Source: an uncultured Lewinella sp. (lineage in GTDB: Bacteria; Bacteroidota; Bacteroidia; Chitinophagales; Saprospiraceae). Taken from it: a stretch of 41,665 nucleotides of DNA. The notes under the pieces are model-generated. The model had not been told where the DNA came from and did no database searches. It was given only the letters and a program-made list of their open reading frames with translations. Each line of letters starts with the position of its first letter. The first letter of the stretch is position 1. The DNA lies in NCBI GenBank assembly GCA_913057725.1, contig CAJXOS010000045.1, forward strand, positions 1 through 41,665, given 5' to 3'. Below, piece by piece: positions 18,096 to 27,123 of the stretch. A program made the position numbers and the translations under genes.

Positions 18096-18199
18096 TATAC
18101 CGAAGCCGAAGTGGTTTGGATTTCCAAACCATCTTCGCTACGAGTATATACACGCGTGAAGTGGTTTGGGCCTCGCCAAACGACTTCGTAAGCGGTATA
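18096..18199. repeat. 104-nt double-hairpin REP-like element, copy 1
   Basis: It begins TATACCG and ends CGGTATA. Inside are two consecutive stem-loops, each built from GAAGTGGTTTGG-type arms facing CCAAAC...CTTC arms, separated by ACGAGTATATA. It lies 38 nt upstream of the start of the 1164-aa barrel gene. Copy 2 is at 27123-27226 with the same length and about 82% identity by eye. Confidence 0.85.
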
Positions 18200-18393
18200 G
18201 TGCTTGAAACGGGAAATCACCTGATTTATTGGCCTGATTGAGCCTCACAGAAGTCCGTTTCTAAACAAAGTGGGTTTCCTAATACTTTATCTTACAAGAA
18301 TTGCCCTCGCCCCAAACAACCAGAACAGCTCGTTTTTCTCTCTTTATTAAGGAGTTAGTAGCAATTGAGTTACTAACATAAAAACGCGTTTCT

Positions 18394-18969
18394 ATGAAAA
18401 AGTTGTTGTTTATCGCAGCCTTGGTTTCCTCTCTGACAACTTTGGCCCAAACTTTACCTGAATCCTCCTCTTCCACCACGGACCTTCCATTGTCTCAAGT
18501 GTCAAGCTATGCTACTGTTGGGGCCGACTCCATAAATTTCATCCTGTTGCAAAGAGACCCGGAGATGGACGAGATGGTGGAGTATTATCGCAAAACGTAT
18601 CCACCCTCAGTCACCGTTCATCGGGGCGGGCAACGCCGGGCTTGGACAGATCCCACGCCTGTTTTTAGCTATTACCGCATTGGCGGGCATCGAGCAACGG
18701 TGAACAATGTAGAAGAATATCTTGGTGAAGTGGCACCACTCTCTTACAAGGAATTTAATCGAGGGCGGCAGCTTGGCCGCCGAAGTGGCCAGTGGTTTTA
18801 TGCAGGGCTGGCAGGTTTTGCGCTTATGCTCACCTCTAGGAATCAGGGTGTAAGACGTTTCGGTTTAGGTGTTTTAACCGTAGGTACTACTGTTTCTATT
18901 GGTTGTGCAATCGCAGGTAGTCAAAAGCGCAGGAACGGATTGGCGCTGTACAATAATGAGTTTCGGTGA
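18394..18969 (+). CDS. Exported hypothetical protein with a C-terminal membrane segment
   Basis: A 191-aa protein with a signal peptide (MKKLLFIAALVSSLTTLAQ). Residues 20-130 are soluble with no recognised motif. A hydrophobic stretch (WFYAGLAGFALML and LGVLTVGTTVSIGCAIAG) near the C-terminus could form one or two membrane spans. A short inverted repeat (GTTAGTA at 18354-18360, TACTAAC at 18371-18377) lies just upstream of the start. It precedes another exported protein on the same strand by 73 nt. The family is unknown to me. Confidence 0.6.
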   Translation: MKKLLFIAALVSSLTTLAQTLPESSSSTTDLPLSQVSSYATVGADSINFILLQRDPEMDEMVEYYRKTYPPSVTVHRGGQRRAWTDPTPVFSYYRIGGHRATVNNVEEYLGEVAPLSYKEFNRGRQLGRRSGQWFYAGLAGFALMLTSRNQGVRRFGLGVLTVGTTVSIGCAIAGSQKRRNGLALYNNEFR

Positions 18970-19042
18970 ATAAATACCGACAGCCAAATCGTTGGAAATC
19001 TGCTATCTTCCTGACTTCGATCTTACGCTTAATTGAAGAAGG

Positions 19043-19570
19043 ATGAGATATTGCTACGCCCTTTTAGGTTTGTTGTTCTTTAGTACCCTAATCGCTCAAG
19101 ATTTTCCTGCCGGCTGGCACGGAACATGGAAGGGAGAAGTAGAAGTCTGGAGCCCTGGGGTTCAACAGGATGCTTTTCCCATGTCGTTAGATATTCAGCC
19201 TACGGATACCACCTGGACGTACACGATATTTTATGATCACAATAAGCTCCCAGCACCCGATGTAAGGCCGTACTCTATCGTAATTTTGAATGACTCCTTA
19301 CAGCACTTCGCTATCGATGAGCACAACGATATCTTGCTGGATGCCTATTATCTCGATAACTGTCTCTACAGTGTCTTCGCGGGCATGGGGAGTCAACTGC
19401 AGTCGAGGGTTTGCCATGAAGGTGACCACTTGCAATATGAGATCACCTCTTTCTATGGAGATGCCGTGCGCACTAGTGGAGATACCGTAATTGGCACGGA
19501 TACGATTCCGCCGATTCAAAGTTATCAGGTTTACAGTGTCATGAAAGCCCACTTGGTAAAGGAAGAGTAA
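19043..19570 (+). CDS. Exported hypothetical protein, compact beta-rich
   Basis: A 175-aa protein with a signal peptide (MRYCYALLGLLFFSTLIAQ). The mature part opens with 'GWHGTWKGEVEVWSPG' and continues as short beta-strands ('TTWTYTIFYD', 'LLDAYYLDNCLYSVF', 'LQYEITSFYGD'), suggesting a small beta-barrel of lipocalin-like size. I cannot name a family. It may be a stand-alone unit; a promoter-like sequence for the next gene starts directly after it. Confidence 0.65.
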   Translation: MRYCYALLGLLFFSTLIAQDFPAGWHGTWKGEVEVWSPGVQQDAFPMSLDIQPTDTTWTYTIFYDHNKLPAPDVRPYSIVILNDSLQHFAIDEHNDILLDAYYLDNCLYSVFAGMGSQLQSRVCHEGDHLQYEITSFYGDAVRTSGDTVIGTDTIPPIQSYQVYSVMKAHLVKEE

Positions 19571-19572
19571 GC

Positions 19573-19602
19573 TTGTATTTTCACACTTATCTGTACATTT
19601 AC
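19573..19602 (+). promoter_or_regulatory. Candidate promoter of the metalloprotease gene
   Basis: TTG at 19573-19575, an 18-nt spacer and TACATTTA at 19594-19601, close to the Bacteroidota consensus TTG / TAnnTTTG (one mismatch). It would give a leader of about 120 nt, which includes the palindrome CCGATAGCTATCGG at 19674-19687. Confidence 0.4.
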
Positions 19603-19727
19603 ATTCCCACCTCATCTAGTACATCAGACTGTTCAAGATCATGAGAGAGCGCAGCGGTTCCATGTGGGCGGTTCCGATAGCTATCGGGATTCTGCATTCT
19701 GGCGTAGCCGCAGAAAATTTTAGACCT

Positions 19728-22187
19728 ATGAAAAACGTATTTGTGTTGCTGATAGCCTTGACATTTGGCTGTACAGTACTTAGCGGTCAAGAAGCAGCTA
19801 AGGGCCTTCCGGCGATCGCTGATTTTACCAAAAATTGCACAGCCTACGAAGGCTACTTTACCTTTTACTGGCAGGAGAGCAGTGGGAAGATCTTCCTTAC
19901 TGTCGACCGCTGGGATGAAGAGTTTCTCTACGTCAATAGCCTTACGGGTGGAGTAGGTTCCAATGATATTGGCTTGGACCGTAATCAATTGGGATCCGAT
20001 CGAATTGTGAAGTTTGTTCGTTCTGGGCCAAAGGTGCTAATGTTGCAGCCGAATTACGAGTACCGGGCGGTAAGTGATAATGTGGAAGAACGCCAATCGG
20101 TAGCAGATGCTTTCGCGCAGTCGGTACTGTATGGATTCAAGGCTGTAGCAAAAACGGATGATCAGGTCTTGATTGACTTGACACCCTTTCTGCTGCGAGA
20201 TGCTCATGATGTAGCTGGCCGGTTGAAATCGCGCAAGCAAGGAAACTATAAAGCGGACGCTAAGCGCAGCATGATTAATATGGAACGCTGTAAGGCTTTC
20301 CCACAGAATACAGAGTTTGATGCGCTGGTAACCCTGGCTGGTGATGCGCAAGGTGGGCTTGTTCGTTCGGTAACACCCAATGCAGATATCGTTAGTGTGA
20401 GCCAGCACCATAGCTTTGTGCAATTACCAGACGATGGATACGAGCCACGCGTTTTTGATCCGCGTTGTGGCTATTTCCCATTCAGCTACTACGATTATGC
20501 GACGCCAATTGATCAGCCTTTGGTGAAGCGATTCATCACTCGCCACCGTCTGGAAAAACAAGATCCTACTGCAGCTGTGAGTGATCCGGTAGAACCCATT
20601 ATCTACTACCTGGACCGTGGTACGCCGGAGCCGATCCGTTCAGCACTCTTAGAAGGGGGGCGTTGGTGGAACCAGGCATTTACAGCTGCTGGCTATCGCG
20701 ATGCGTTCCGAGTAGAGGTGTTACCTCCGGATGCAGATCCTATGGACGTGCGCTACAATGTGATCAATTGGACCCACCGTAGTACGCGTGGTTGGAGTTA
20801 TGGTAGTTCCGTTGTAGATCCTCGTACAGGTGAGATTATTAAAGGGCACGTATTGCTCGGTAGTCTTCGGGTTCGTCAGGACTTCCTCATCGCGCAGGGG
20901 TTAATTGATGCTTACGAAAATGGCGAAGAGGCTGATCCACGTTTGCTTGAGATGGCACTGGCTAGGCTTCGTCAGTTGTCTGCGCACGAGATTGGGCATA
21001 CACTTGGTCTGGCTCACAACTTTGCTGCGAGTTACAATGATCGCGCATCTGTTATGGACTATCCACACCCTTACATTCGCATTAATGCGGAAGGGGAAGT
21101 TGCCTATGATCAGGCCTACGATGTAGGTATCGGTGAGTGGGATAAGCGTACTATTATCTACGGCTATCAGGATTTTCCAGAGACTATTGCAGAAGCTGAT
21201 GGTCTTCAGGCGGTATTGGCTGAGAGCGAACAGGTGGGCTTGAAATATATCTCTGACCCAGACGCTCGCCCGGGTTTTGGCAGCCATCCACACGCACACT
21301 TGTGGGACAATGGACAGTCTCCTACGGAGGAGCTACGCCGGATGAGTATCCTACGGAAAAAAGCACTCATTAACCTGGACGAAAATAACATTGCGGTCGG
21401 TGCACCAATGTCGACTTTGGAAGATGTTCTGGTGCCAGTTTACTTTATGCACCGCTACCAGACGGAGGCAGTTTCCAAGATCATTGGCGGTATTGACTAT
21501 ACCTATGCTGTTCGTGGAGAAGGGGAAGTGCCGAAGGTGAGTATCATGCCGAATGAGGTGCAACGCAACGCCTTTCGCGCACTACAAGAGACCCTTCAAC
21601 CTGATTTCTTGGCGATCCCAGAATCGGTATTGGAGCTAATTCCTCCTCAAGCTTATGGCTACCAGCGTGGCCGCGAGCAATTCAAGATTCATACCGGTAA
21701 TACGCTCGATCCGATGGCGGCAGCGGAATCATCAGCGGATTATACCTTCCAGTTTTTGATGAATCCGCAACGCCTAGCTCGCTTAGTGGAGCAATCGGCG
21801 CGCAAACCATACTACCTTTCTGCAACAGAAGTGTTGTCCACATTACGGCGCCAGCTAAAGGAGCAAGTAGTGGGAGGAGCTGGCGATTACCGCCATGCTA
21901 TCGCTCGGGTTGTAGAGCAACGCTACATTTATCATCTGATGAAGTTAGCTGCTCGTAATGATATCCAACCACAAGTGTCAGCAGCAGCTATTTCTACGCT
22001 GATTGATATTGAGGGCGAAATGCCGGAGCGCCTCAGTAATACAGCTAGCAATAGCCCTGATCGGGCTCACCTGCGGTACATGCGAGAACAAATTCAACAG
22101 TTCCGTCGCACACCAGAGCAATTTAAGGTGCCTGCAGCACCACCAATGCCAGATGGTTCGCCTATCGGCTGCGGTGGCGGCCACTAA
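19728..22187 (+). CDS. Secreted zinc-dependent metalloprotease (DUF5117/DUF4953 type)
   Basis: The start is set at 19728, where MKNVFVLLIALTFGCTVLSG forms a signal peptide; an upstream extension of 29 codons has no signal. The protein is then 819 aa. It carries the metzincin-type zinc motif HEIGHTLGLAHN with H420, H424 and H430 and the catalytic E421, followed by a 'SVMDYPHPY' Met-turn. The N-terminal part ('KIFLTVDRWDEEFLYVNSLTGGVGSNDIGLDR') matches the DUF5117 domain that precedes such proteases, and the C-terminal helical part matches DUF4953. It is likely periplasmic or secreted. Physiological substrate unknown. Two stem-loop elements follow the gene. Confidence 0.92.
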   Translation: MKNVFVLLIALTFGCTVLSGQEAAKGLPAIADFTKNCTAYEGYFTFYWQESSGKIFLTVDRWDEEFLYVNSLTGGVGSNDIGLDRNQLGSDRIVKFVRSGPKVLMLQPNYEYRAVSDNVEERQSVADAFAQSVLYGFKAVAKTDDQVLIDLTPFLLRDAHDVAGRLKSRKQGNYKADAKRSMINMERCKAFPQNTEFDALVTLAGDAQGGLVRSVTPNADIVSVSQHHSFVQLPDDGYEPRVFDPRCGYFPFSYYDYATPIDQPLVKRFITRHRLEKQDPTAAVSDPVEPIIYYLDRGTPEPIRSALLEGGRWWNQAFTAAGYRDAFRVEVLPPDADPMDVRYNVINWTHRSTRGWSYGSSVVDPRTGEIIKGHVLLGSLRVRQDFLIAQGLIDAYENGEEADPRLLEMALARLRQLSAHEIGHTLGLAHNFAASYNDRASVMDYPHPYIRINAEGEVAYDQAYDVGIGEWDKRTIIYGYQDFPETIAEADGLQAVLAESEQVGLKYISDPDARPGFGSHPHAHLWDNGQSPTEELRRMSILRKKALINLDENNIAVGAPMSTLEDVLVPVYFMHRYQTEAVSKIIGGIDYTYAVRGEGEVPKVSIMPNEVQRNAFRALQETLQPDFLAIPESVLELIPPQAYGYQRGREQFKIHTGNTLDPMAAAESSADYTFQFLMNPQRLARLVEQSARKPYYLSATEVLSTLRRQLKEQVVGGAGDYRHAIARVVEQRYIYHLMKLAARNDIQPQVSAAAISTLIDIEGEMPERLSNTASNSPDRAHLRYMREQIQQFRRTPEQFKVPAAPPMPDGSPIGCGGGH

Positions 22188-22192
22188 CATAA

Positions 22193-22354
22193 AGAGCGTG
22201 TTGAGATTTTAATATTTGGTCTGCTCTTGCCGAATTTTGTGCTACTCCGCGTTGAAAATACTCGCCGATACTGCCGGTATCGACTCCGTTTTTCGCCTTG
22301 ATTAGCATAAAATGTGGCGGCGTTCGCCTCAAACTTAAATCCCCAACACGCTCT
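22193..22354. mobile_element. MITE-like long-palindrome element (~162 nt)
   Basis: It is bounded by inverted ends AGAGCGTGTTGAGATTT (left) and the complement AAATCCCCAACACGCTCT (right). Inside, ATTTTGTGCTA faces TAGCATAAAAT and the centre is CGATAC-tgccg-GTATCG, so almost the whole unit can fold into one imperfect hairpin. It has no coding capacity and no clear target-site duplication. This is the structure of a non-autonomous miniature transposon. Confidence 0.7.
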
Positions 22355-22394
22355 AAATGGAAGGTAGTCTAAAACTGCCTTCCATTTATTTTTT
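22355..22394 (+). terminator. Rho-independent terminator
   Basis: A 14-bp stem (AAATGGAAGGTAGT at 22355-22368, ACTGCCTTCCATTT at 22374-22387, one G-T pair), a 5-nt loop and ATTTTTTG. It abuts the right end of the MITE-like element and probably ends the metalloprotease transcript. Confidence 0.85.
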
Positions 22395-22484
22395 GAGAGT
22401 TGAGTATAACTTCTTCATGGCAATCTCTTAAGTCCGTAGGGCTAGCAGATGCCTTGCCATTTCCCATTCTCCAACGATTGACTC

Positions 22485-23237
22485 ATGCGACAATTACTGC
22501 TGATTGCTGGCCTTCTTCTGGTTAGCTTTGGACACTTACAAAGCCAAGATGATGCTGGTCCGAGCGTCTTATTCGTCGGCAATAGCTACACTTATTTTTG
22601 GAATCTACCGCAAACGGTGGAGGCTATGGCCAAAGCTATGGACGTGCCACTGACGGCTCGTCAATCTACCAGCGGAGGAGTGAATCTCGGGCAACATTGG
22701 CGTGGTGAAAGAGAGCTAGTGTCACAAACGCTTATTCAAACAGGTGACTTTGATGTAGTGATTTTGCAAGACCACAGTATGCGCGCTATACAAGCGCCAG
22801 ATAGCCTATTGCATTACGGCCAGTTATTTGGGCAATTGGCTCGCGATAATGGTGCTGAACCTTACGTATACATGACTTGGGCTCGCCAGTGGGATCCTTA
22901 CATGCAAGAACCCATAGCAGAGAAGTATACCGAGTTGGCCGAAGGTCTAGCCGCAGGCTTGATTCCGGTAGGTAAAGCCTGGGAACGCGCAAGAAGCTTG
23001 CGGCCAGGGCTGCCACTCTTTGACCCGGATGGTAGCCACCCCTCTCCAACCGGCACTTACTTGACGGCCTGTGTTATCTTCGGAAAGCTTACCGGATTAA
23101 GTCCCATTGGCCTTCCACAGCGCCTGACGACCACCGATCGGAACGGCGAGAAGCTGTACCTTAATATTCAGTCTAAAGAAGATGCCCTATTTTGTCAGAA
23201 AGTAGCAGCTGAAGTTTTGGCTGCCACAAAAGAGTAA
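22485..23237 (+). CDS. Exported SGNH-hydrolase-fold protein
   Basis: A 250-aa protein with a signal peptide (MRQLLLIAGLLLVSFGHLQS). 'VLFVGNSYTYFWNLP' supplies the nucleophile Ser in the GNSYT form seen in DUF4886-like SGNH proteins, 'VVILQDHSM' is the block III region (Gln in place of Gly-x-Asn), and 'DPDGSHPSPTGTYL' supplies the Asp/His pair. It is probably a periplasmic esterase or deacetylase. The symporter gene follows after 18 nt, so the two are likely co-transcribed. Confidence 0.82.
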   Translation: MRQLLLIAGLLLVSFGHLQSQDDAGPSVLFVGNSYTYFWNLPQTVEAMAKAMDVPLTARQSTSGGVNLGQHWRGERELVSQTLIQTGDFDVVILQDHSMRAIQAPDSLLHYGQLFGQLARDNGAEPYVYMTWARQWDPYMQEPIAEKYTELAEGLAAGLIPVGKAWERARSLRPGLPLFDPDGSHPSPTGTYLTACVIFGKLTGLSPIGLPQRLTTTDRNGEKLYLNIQSKEDALFCQKVAAEVLAATKE

Positions 23238-23255
23238 AAGCGAAACTGATCAGCC

Positions 23256-24782
23256 ATGTCAAAACGATACACAAGCAAGACCATCGGCCTTATTCTAGGC
23301 CCTGTTTTATTTGGGCTGATTCTGCTGTTTTTCCACCCGCCCGGTTTGGGTATTGAGGCAAATGCGGTGTTGGCAAGTACCGCCTGGATTGCCGTCTGGT
23401 GGATCACCGAGGCGATACCCATTGCCGTCACTTCGCTCTTGCCCATTATATTGTTTCCACTGACGGGCGGCCTCAGTCTTAACCAAACGACAGCTTCCTT
23501 TGGGCACCGATATATATTCCTCTACATCGGAGGCTTTATGCTGGCTATTGCCATTGAGCGCTGGAATCTACATCGGCGCATCGCTTTGACGATTATCCGT
23601 TTTATTGGTACCAATATCAAGGGCATTATTCTGGGCTTTATGGCTGCTACGGCCTTCCTATCCATGTGGATTTCCAATACAGCTACTACCGTAATGATGC
23701 TACCGATTGGGATGGCGATCGTCTCCCAATTGAAGGATAATCCGGATACAATTGAAAATGAAAACCGCACCTTTGGTAAGGTACTCATGCTGGCTATAGC
23801 CTATAGTGCTTCCATTGGTGGGGTGGCTACGCTAATTGGTACACCGCCCAACCTTGTCTTTGCGGGCGTAATTGAAGAAACCTACGGAATTGAAATCAGC
23901 TTTGGACAGTGGATTCAATTCGGCCTACCGATCTCACTCATCCTCCTGTTTATTTGCTGGAAGTACCTGACGGAATATGCCTATCGCTTCGAACAGCAGT
24001 CCTTTCCTGGAGGGCGCGCTGAGATCCAGCGGCAATTGCAGGCGCTAGGAAAAATCAGTATCGAAGAAAAACGCGTCTTGGGTGTATTTGTGGGTACTGC
24101 TCTACTCTGGATTTCGCGTTCGCCGATTCAGAAGTTTATTCAAGCACAATGTGCAAGCAAGGAAGCCTACGAGCAATTGATGATCTCGCGGATAGATGAT
24201 ACCATCATTGCCATGATAGCGGGTATTACGCTATTCCTGATCCCGGCAGCTCAAGAGAAAAAACGTCCGATCATTCAATGGGACGAAGCAGTTAAACTCC
24301 CCTGGGGAGTGCTACTACTATTTGGAGGGGGGTTGGCATTGGCCCAAGGGTTTAAGATAAGTGGACTAGCGCAATGGCTGGGTGAACAAATGACTTTGGC
24401 CGAAGGTATCTCTACCTTGCTGCTGCTGCTCCTGATTGTCGCGGCCATTAATTTCTTGACGGAGATTACCTCAAACCTGGCTACGACCTCCATGATGTTG
24501 CCCATTTTGGTGCTTTTGGCGCAGGCTATAGATGTGCATCCCTACTTGCTTACGGTAGGGGCAACAGTAGCTGCGTCCTGCGCATTTATGCTGCCAGTAG
24601 CGACACCGCCGAATGCGATTGTGTTTGGGTCGGGTTATTTGAAAATCCCCGATATGGTCAAGGCAGGTATCTGGCTCAACATCATTTCGATTATCCTGCT
24701 TACGATCTTTGCTTACACACTGCTACCCATGCTTTGGGGCTTTGATCCTGGTGCATTCCCGGCGGATTGGTCTAGCAAGTAG
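23256..24782 (+). CDS. DASS/SLC13-family sodium:dicarboxylate (or anion) symporter
   Basis: A 508-aa polytopic protein. The family's two Na+/substrate hairpin motifs are present: 'SNTATTVMMLPIGMA' with the following 'GTPPNLVF', and the second repeat 'TSNLATTSMMLPILV' with 'VATPPNAIVFGSGYL'. The N-terminal 'WWITEAIPIAVTSLLPIILFPL' is the conserved second helix region. Such carriers import C4-dicarboxylates, citrate or sulfate with Na+, which fits a marine habit. The exact anion is not predictable. It lies directly after the SGNH gene and 53 nt before the gingipain-like gene. Confidence 0.92.
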   Translation: MSKRYTSKTIGLILGPVLFGLILLFFHPPGLGIEANAVLASTAWIAVWWITEAIPIAVTSLLPIILFPLTGGLSLNQTTASFGHRYIFLYIGGFMLAIAIERWNLHRRIALTIIRFIGTNIKGIILGFMAATAFLSMWISNTATTVMMLPIGMAIVSQLKDNPDTIENENRTFGKVLMLAIAYSASIGGVATLIGTPPNLVFAGVIEETYGIEISFGQWIQFGLPISLILLFICWKYLTEYAYRFEQQSFPGGRAEIQRQLQALGKISIEEKRVLGVFVGTALLWISRSPIQKFIQAQCASKEAYEQLMISRIDDTIIAMIAGITLFLIPAAQEKKRPIIQWDEAVKLPWGVLLLFGGGLALAQGFKISGLAQWLGEQMTLAEGISTLLLLLLIVAAINFLTEITSNLATTSMMLPILVLLAQAIDVHPYLLTVGATVAASCAFMLPVATPPNAIVFGSGYLKIPDMVKAGIWLNIISIILLTIFAYTLLPMLWGFDPGAFPADWSSK

Positions 24783-24835
24783 AAACTGGGTTTGGGAGAT
24801 TCTGGTTATCTTTTGGGTAGCCAAATTTGCCTATC

Positions 24836-27022
24836 ATGAAATCACAGCTCCTCTCGCTGATTGTACTGTTTTTGCCGTGCCTATTGTTGAGCCAATCCAA
24901 TGATGAAAAGAAGTCAGTACAGCTTCAAGCAACTGTAAGTGATTCCCCCTTGCAGATTACCCTCAGCTGGGACGATGCCGTTGAGGCGACCAGCAATATC
25001 AATATTTATCGCCGCGTGGCGTTCGCTACTTCCTGGGGGGCAATCTTAGCTACGGTTTCTCCTGGAACATTAAGCTATACAGATGAAACGGTAGAGGCCG
25101 GAGCAGCCTACGAATATCGGGTGACGCGCCCCGGAGCTGGCTCTGTGGGTAATGGTTATCTCTATACCAGTACCGCCCTAGCGGCTCCAGAGAAACGAGG
25201 AATACTATTGATGGTGGTAGATGACCAAACCTTGCCTGAGATAGGAGATGAAGTGATGCGATACTGGGCTGATGTGGAAGCAGATGGTTGGCGCGTGCGC
25301 ACATTACTTGCCAGTCCGGACTCTTCGGCGGCCTCTCTAAAAGAGCATATAGTAGAGCTATACGAACAGAACCCTACAGAGCGCCACGCACTATTTCTGG
25401 TAGGGCGAGTACCGGTTCCATATTCGGGTAACATCTACCCCGATGGACATACCAACCATACCGGTGCCTGGCCTGCCGACGTGTATTATGCAGATGTTGA
25501 CGGAACCTGGACAGATAGCAGTGTGGATAATACCAGCGCCTCTAGCAGTAGAAATCATAATGTACCCGGTGACGGCAAATGGGATCAAAGCTATCTACCC
25601 TCTGACGTGGAAATGGAGGTGGGACGGATCGACTTCAATAGGCTACCTCATTTTTCAGAGGATGCGATTGAATTAACTCGCCGCTATTTTGATAAAAACC
25701 ACGCCTATCGGCGCAAACATTTCGAATGTGTCCCGCGTGGGCTTATCGAAAATAACTTTGCGGGCTTTACAGAGGGTTTTGGTCAGAACGGCCTCAAGAA
25801 CTTTGCCACCTTGGTAGGGCGTGATTCGACTTATTACCGCGACTACGATGAGTTAAAGACCTCGCCGTATCTGCTTTCCTACGGTTGCGGAGGCGGCAAT
25901 TTTCAGGGTGCTTCTGGAATTTCCAACACGACCACTATGGCTAGTGATTCTTTCCAGACCGTCTTCACCTTTCTGTTTGGAAGTTATTTTGGCGATTGGG
26001 ATGCCCAAAACAATTTCCTCAGGGCAGCCTTGGGTAGCGGTACCATCCTGACCAATGCCTGGGCCGGCCGCCCCAATTGGTCATTGCACCCTATGGCGAT
26101 GGGCGAGACCATTGGCTATTGTACAAAGCTGACGCAAAACAATGCCGGTTTCTCCTACGATGCGGGCTTCGGGAACCGTTCAATACACGTTGCCTTGATG
26201 GGCGACCCGACCTTACGAATGCACATGCTATCGTCTCCCCGAGAGCTGACCTTAAACGAAACGCAAGAAGGTGTAGCAATGAGCTGGCTCGCATCGGAAG
26301 AGGAAGATGTAAACGGTTATCATGTCTATCGCCGAAACTCTGTTCTGAACTTCTATGAGCGCATTACGGAGACACCTCTTACTTCCCTCAGTTTTCTCGA
26401 TCCATGCCCCGTGACGGGAGACAGTTTGCAGTACTTGGTAAAAGCGATGCGATTGGAAACCAGCCCTAGCGGGCGTTTTTACAACGAAAGCCCTGGTGTC
26501 TTCGCGGGTATTCGTCCTCAGTTGGATCGGACGGTTCAAGCGGACTTCAACTTTGAAGTGGACGAGAGCGAGGTGAGTTTCTCCAACCTTAGTGAAAATG
26601 CGACAAGCTATAGCTGGTCGTTTGGAGATGGCAACACGAGCGCCGACCCAAGCCCTACACATACCTTTGCAGATGGGGTTTGGCTGGTCCAGCTCATTGC
26701 CGAAAACGCCTGCAATACAGATACCATTACGCAGATGGTAGAAGTTTTAACCGTAGGAGTGAGAGATATAACGGAACTAGGGCTAGAGGTTTGGCCTAAC
26801 CCTGTTGTGGATGGACAATTGCAATTAAGTAGTACCGCCGCATTAGGCAAGATTCACCTCCGATTAATCGACGCTATGGGCCGCACGCGAATTCAGACCA
26901 TCGTCAATGGTCAAACACGAAGCACCCTTGATGTGAGTACCCTTGAGAACGGGGTATATCTACTCGAAGGGGAAAAAGAAGGGCAGCGAGCTACGCGTAA
27001 ATTGCTTATCAATCGGCGGTAG
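24836..27022 (+). CDS. Gingipain-like (C25-fold) T9SS cargo protein, possibly inactive
   Basis: I take the ATG at 24836; a TTG three codons earlier is less likely. The 728-aa product has a signal peptide (MKSQLLSLIVLFLPCLLLSQ), an Fn3-like domain (~residues 30-115), a domain at ~120-410 reminiscent of peptidase C25 (ALFLVGRVPVPY, PADVYYADVDGTW, EMEVGRIDF), a second Fn3-like domain with 'GYHVYRRN', a PKD domain (SYSWSFGDGNTS) and a C-terminal T9SS type A sorting domain (VWPNPVVDG ... LENGVYLLEG). Where gingipains have the His (GHG) the sequence reads YGCGGG, and where they have the Cys it reads FGSYFGDWD, so the usual His/Cys pair seems absent. The C25 link is inference; T9SS export is well supported. 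Confidence 0.72.
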   Translation: MKSQLLSLIVLFLPCLLLSQSNDEKKSVQLQATVSDSPLQITLSWDDAVEATSNINIYRRVAFATSWGAILATVSPGTLSYTDETVEAGAAYEYRVTRPGAGSVGNGYLYTSTALAAPEKRGILLMVVDDQTLPEIGDEVMRYWADVEADGWRVRTLLASPDSSAASLKEHIVELYEQNPTERHALFLVGRVPVPYSGNIYPDGHTNHTGAWPADVYYADVDGTWTDSSVDNTSASSSRNHNVPGDGKWDQSYLPSDVEMEVGRIDFNRLPHFSEDAIELTRRYFDKNHAYRRKHFECVPRGLIENNFAGFTEGFGQNGLKNFATLVGRDSTYYRDYDELKTSPYLLSYGCGGGNFQGASGISNTTTMASDSFQTVFTFLFGSYFGDWDAQNNFLRAALGSGTILTNAWAGRPNWSLHPMAMGETIGYCTKLTQNNAGFSYDAGFGNRSIHVALMGDPTLRMHMLSSPRELTLNETQEGVAMSWLASEEEDVNGYHVYRRNSVLNFYERITETPLTSLSFLDPCPVTGDSLQYLVKAMRLETSPSGRFYNESPGVFAGIRPQLDRTVQADFNFEVDESEVSFSNLSENATSYSWSFGDGNTSADPSPTHTFADGVWLVQLIAENACNTDTITQMVEVLTVGVRDITELGLEVWPNPVVDGQLQLSSTAALGKIHLRLIDAMGRTRIQTIVNGQTRSTLDVSTLENGVYLLEGEKEGQRATRKLLINRR

Positions 27023-27051
27023 CTCGCTGCGTTGCTGAGTGGTAGAAGCTA

Positions 27052-27123
27052 TTAGTTAAGTCTTAGCCCTTTACTCAATGCATAGGTGGAAAGAACTAAG
27101 CAAAGTAGGGCGGTGTAGAACAT
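27052..27123 (-). CDS. Tiny hydrophobic peptide ORF A (23 aa)
   Basis: ATG at 27123 to TAA at 27052. The peptide begins MFYTALLCLVL and ends KGLRLN: a short hydrophobic N-terminal half and a basic tail. ORF B at 28252-28323 encodes a peptide of the same length with 14 of 23 residues identical. Eight codons differ silently (for example TTC/TTT, ACC/ACT, TTA/CTG, AGA/CGA), which argues for selection on the peptide and not only on the DNA. A 104-nt repeat abuts and overlaps its start codon. It is convergent with the gingipain-like gene. Function unknown: signal peptide-like pheromone, membrane microprotein or leader peptide are all possible. Confidence 0.55.
   Translation of the reverse strand: MFYTALLCLVLSTYALSKGLRLN

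Noticed and set aside
18059..18220. 54-codon N-terminal extension of the 1164-aa barrel protein
   Set aside because: It translates the REP-like repeat and has no signal peptide; the inner ATG at 18058 gives a clean signal peptide.
19641..19727. 29-codon N-terminal extension of the zinc metalloprotease
   Set aside because: It covers a leader with a palindrome; the ATG at 19728 starts a typical signal peptide.
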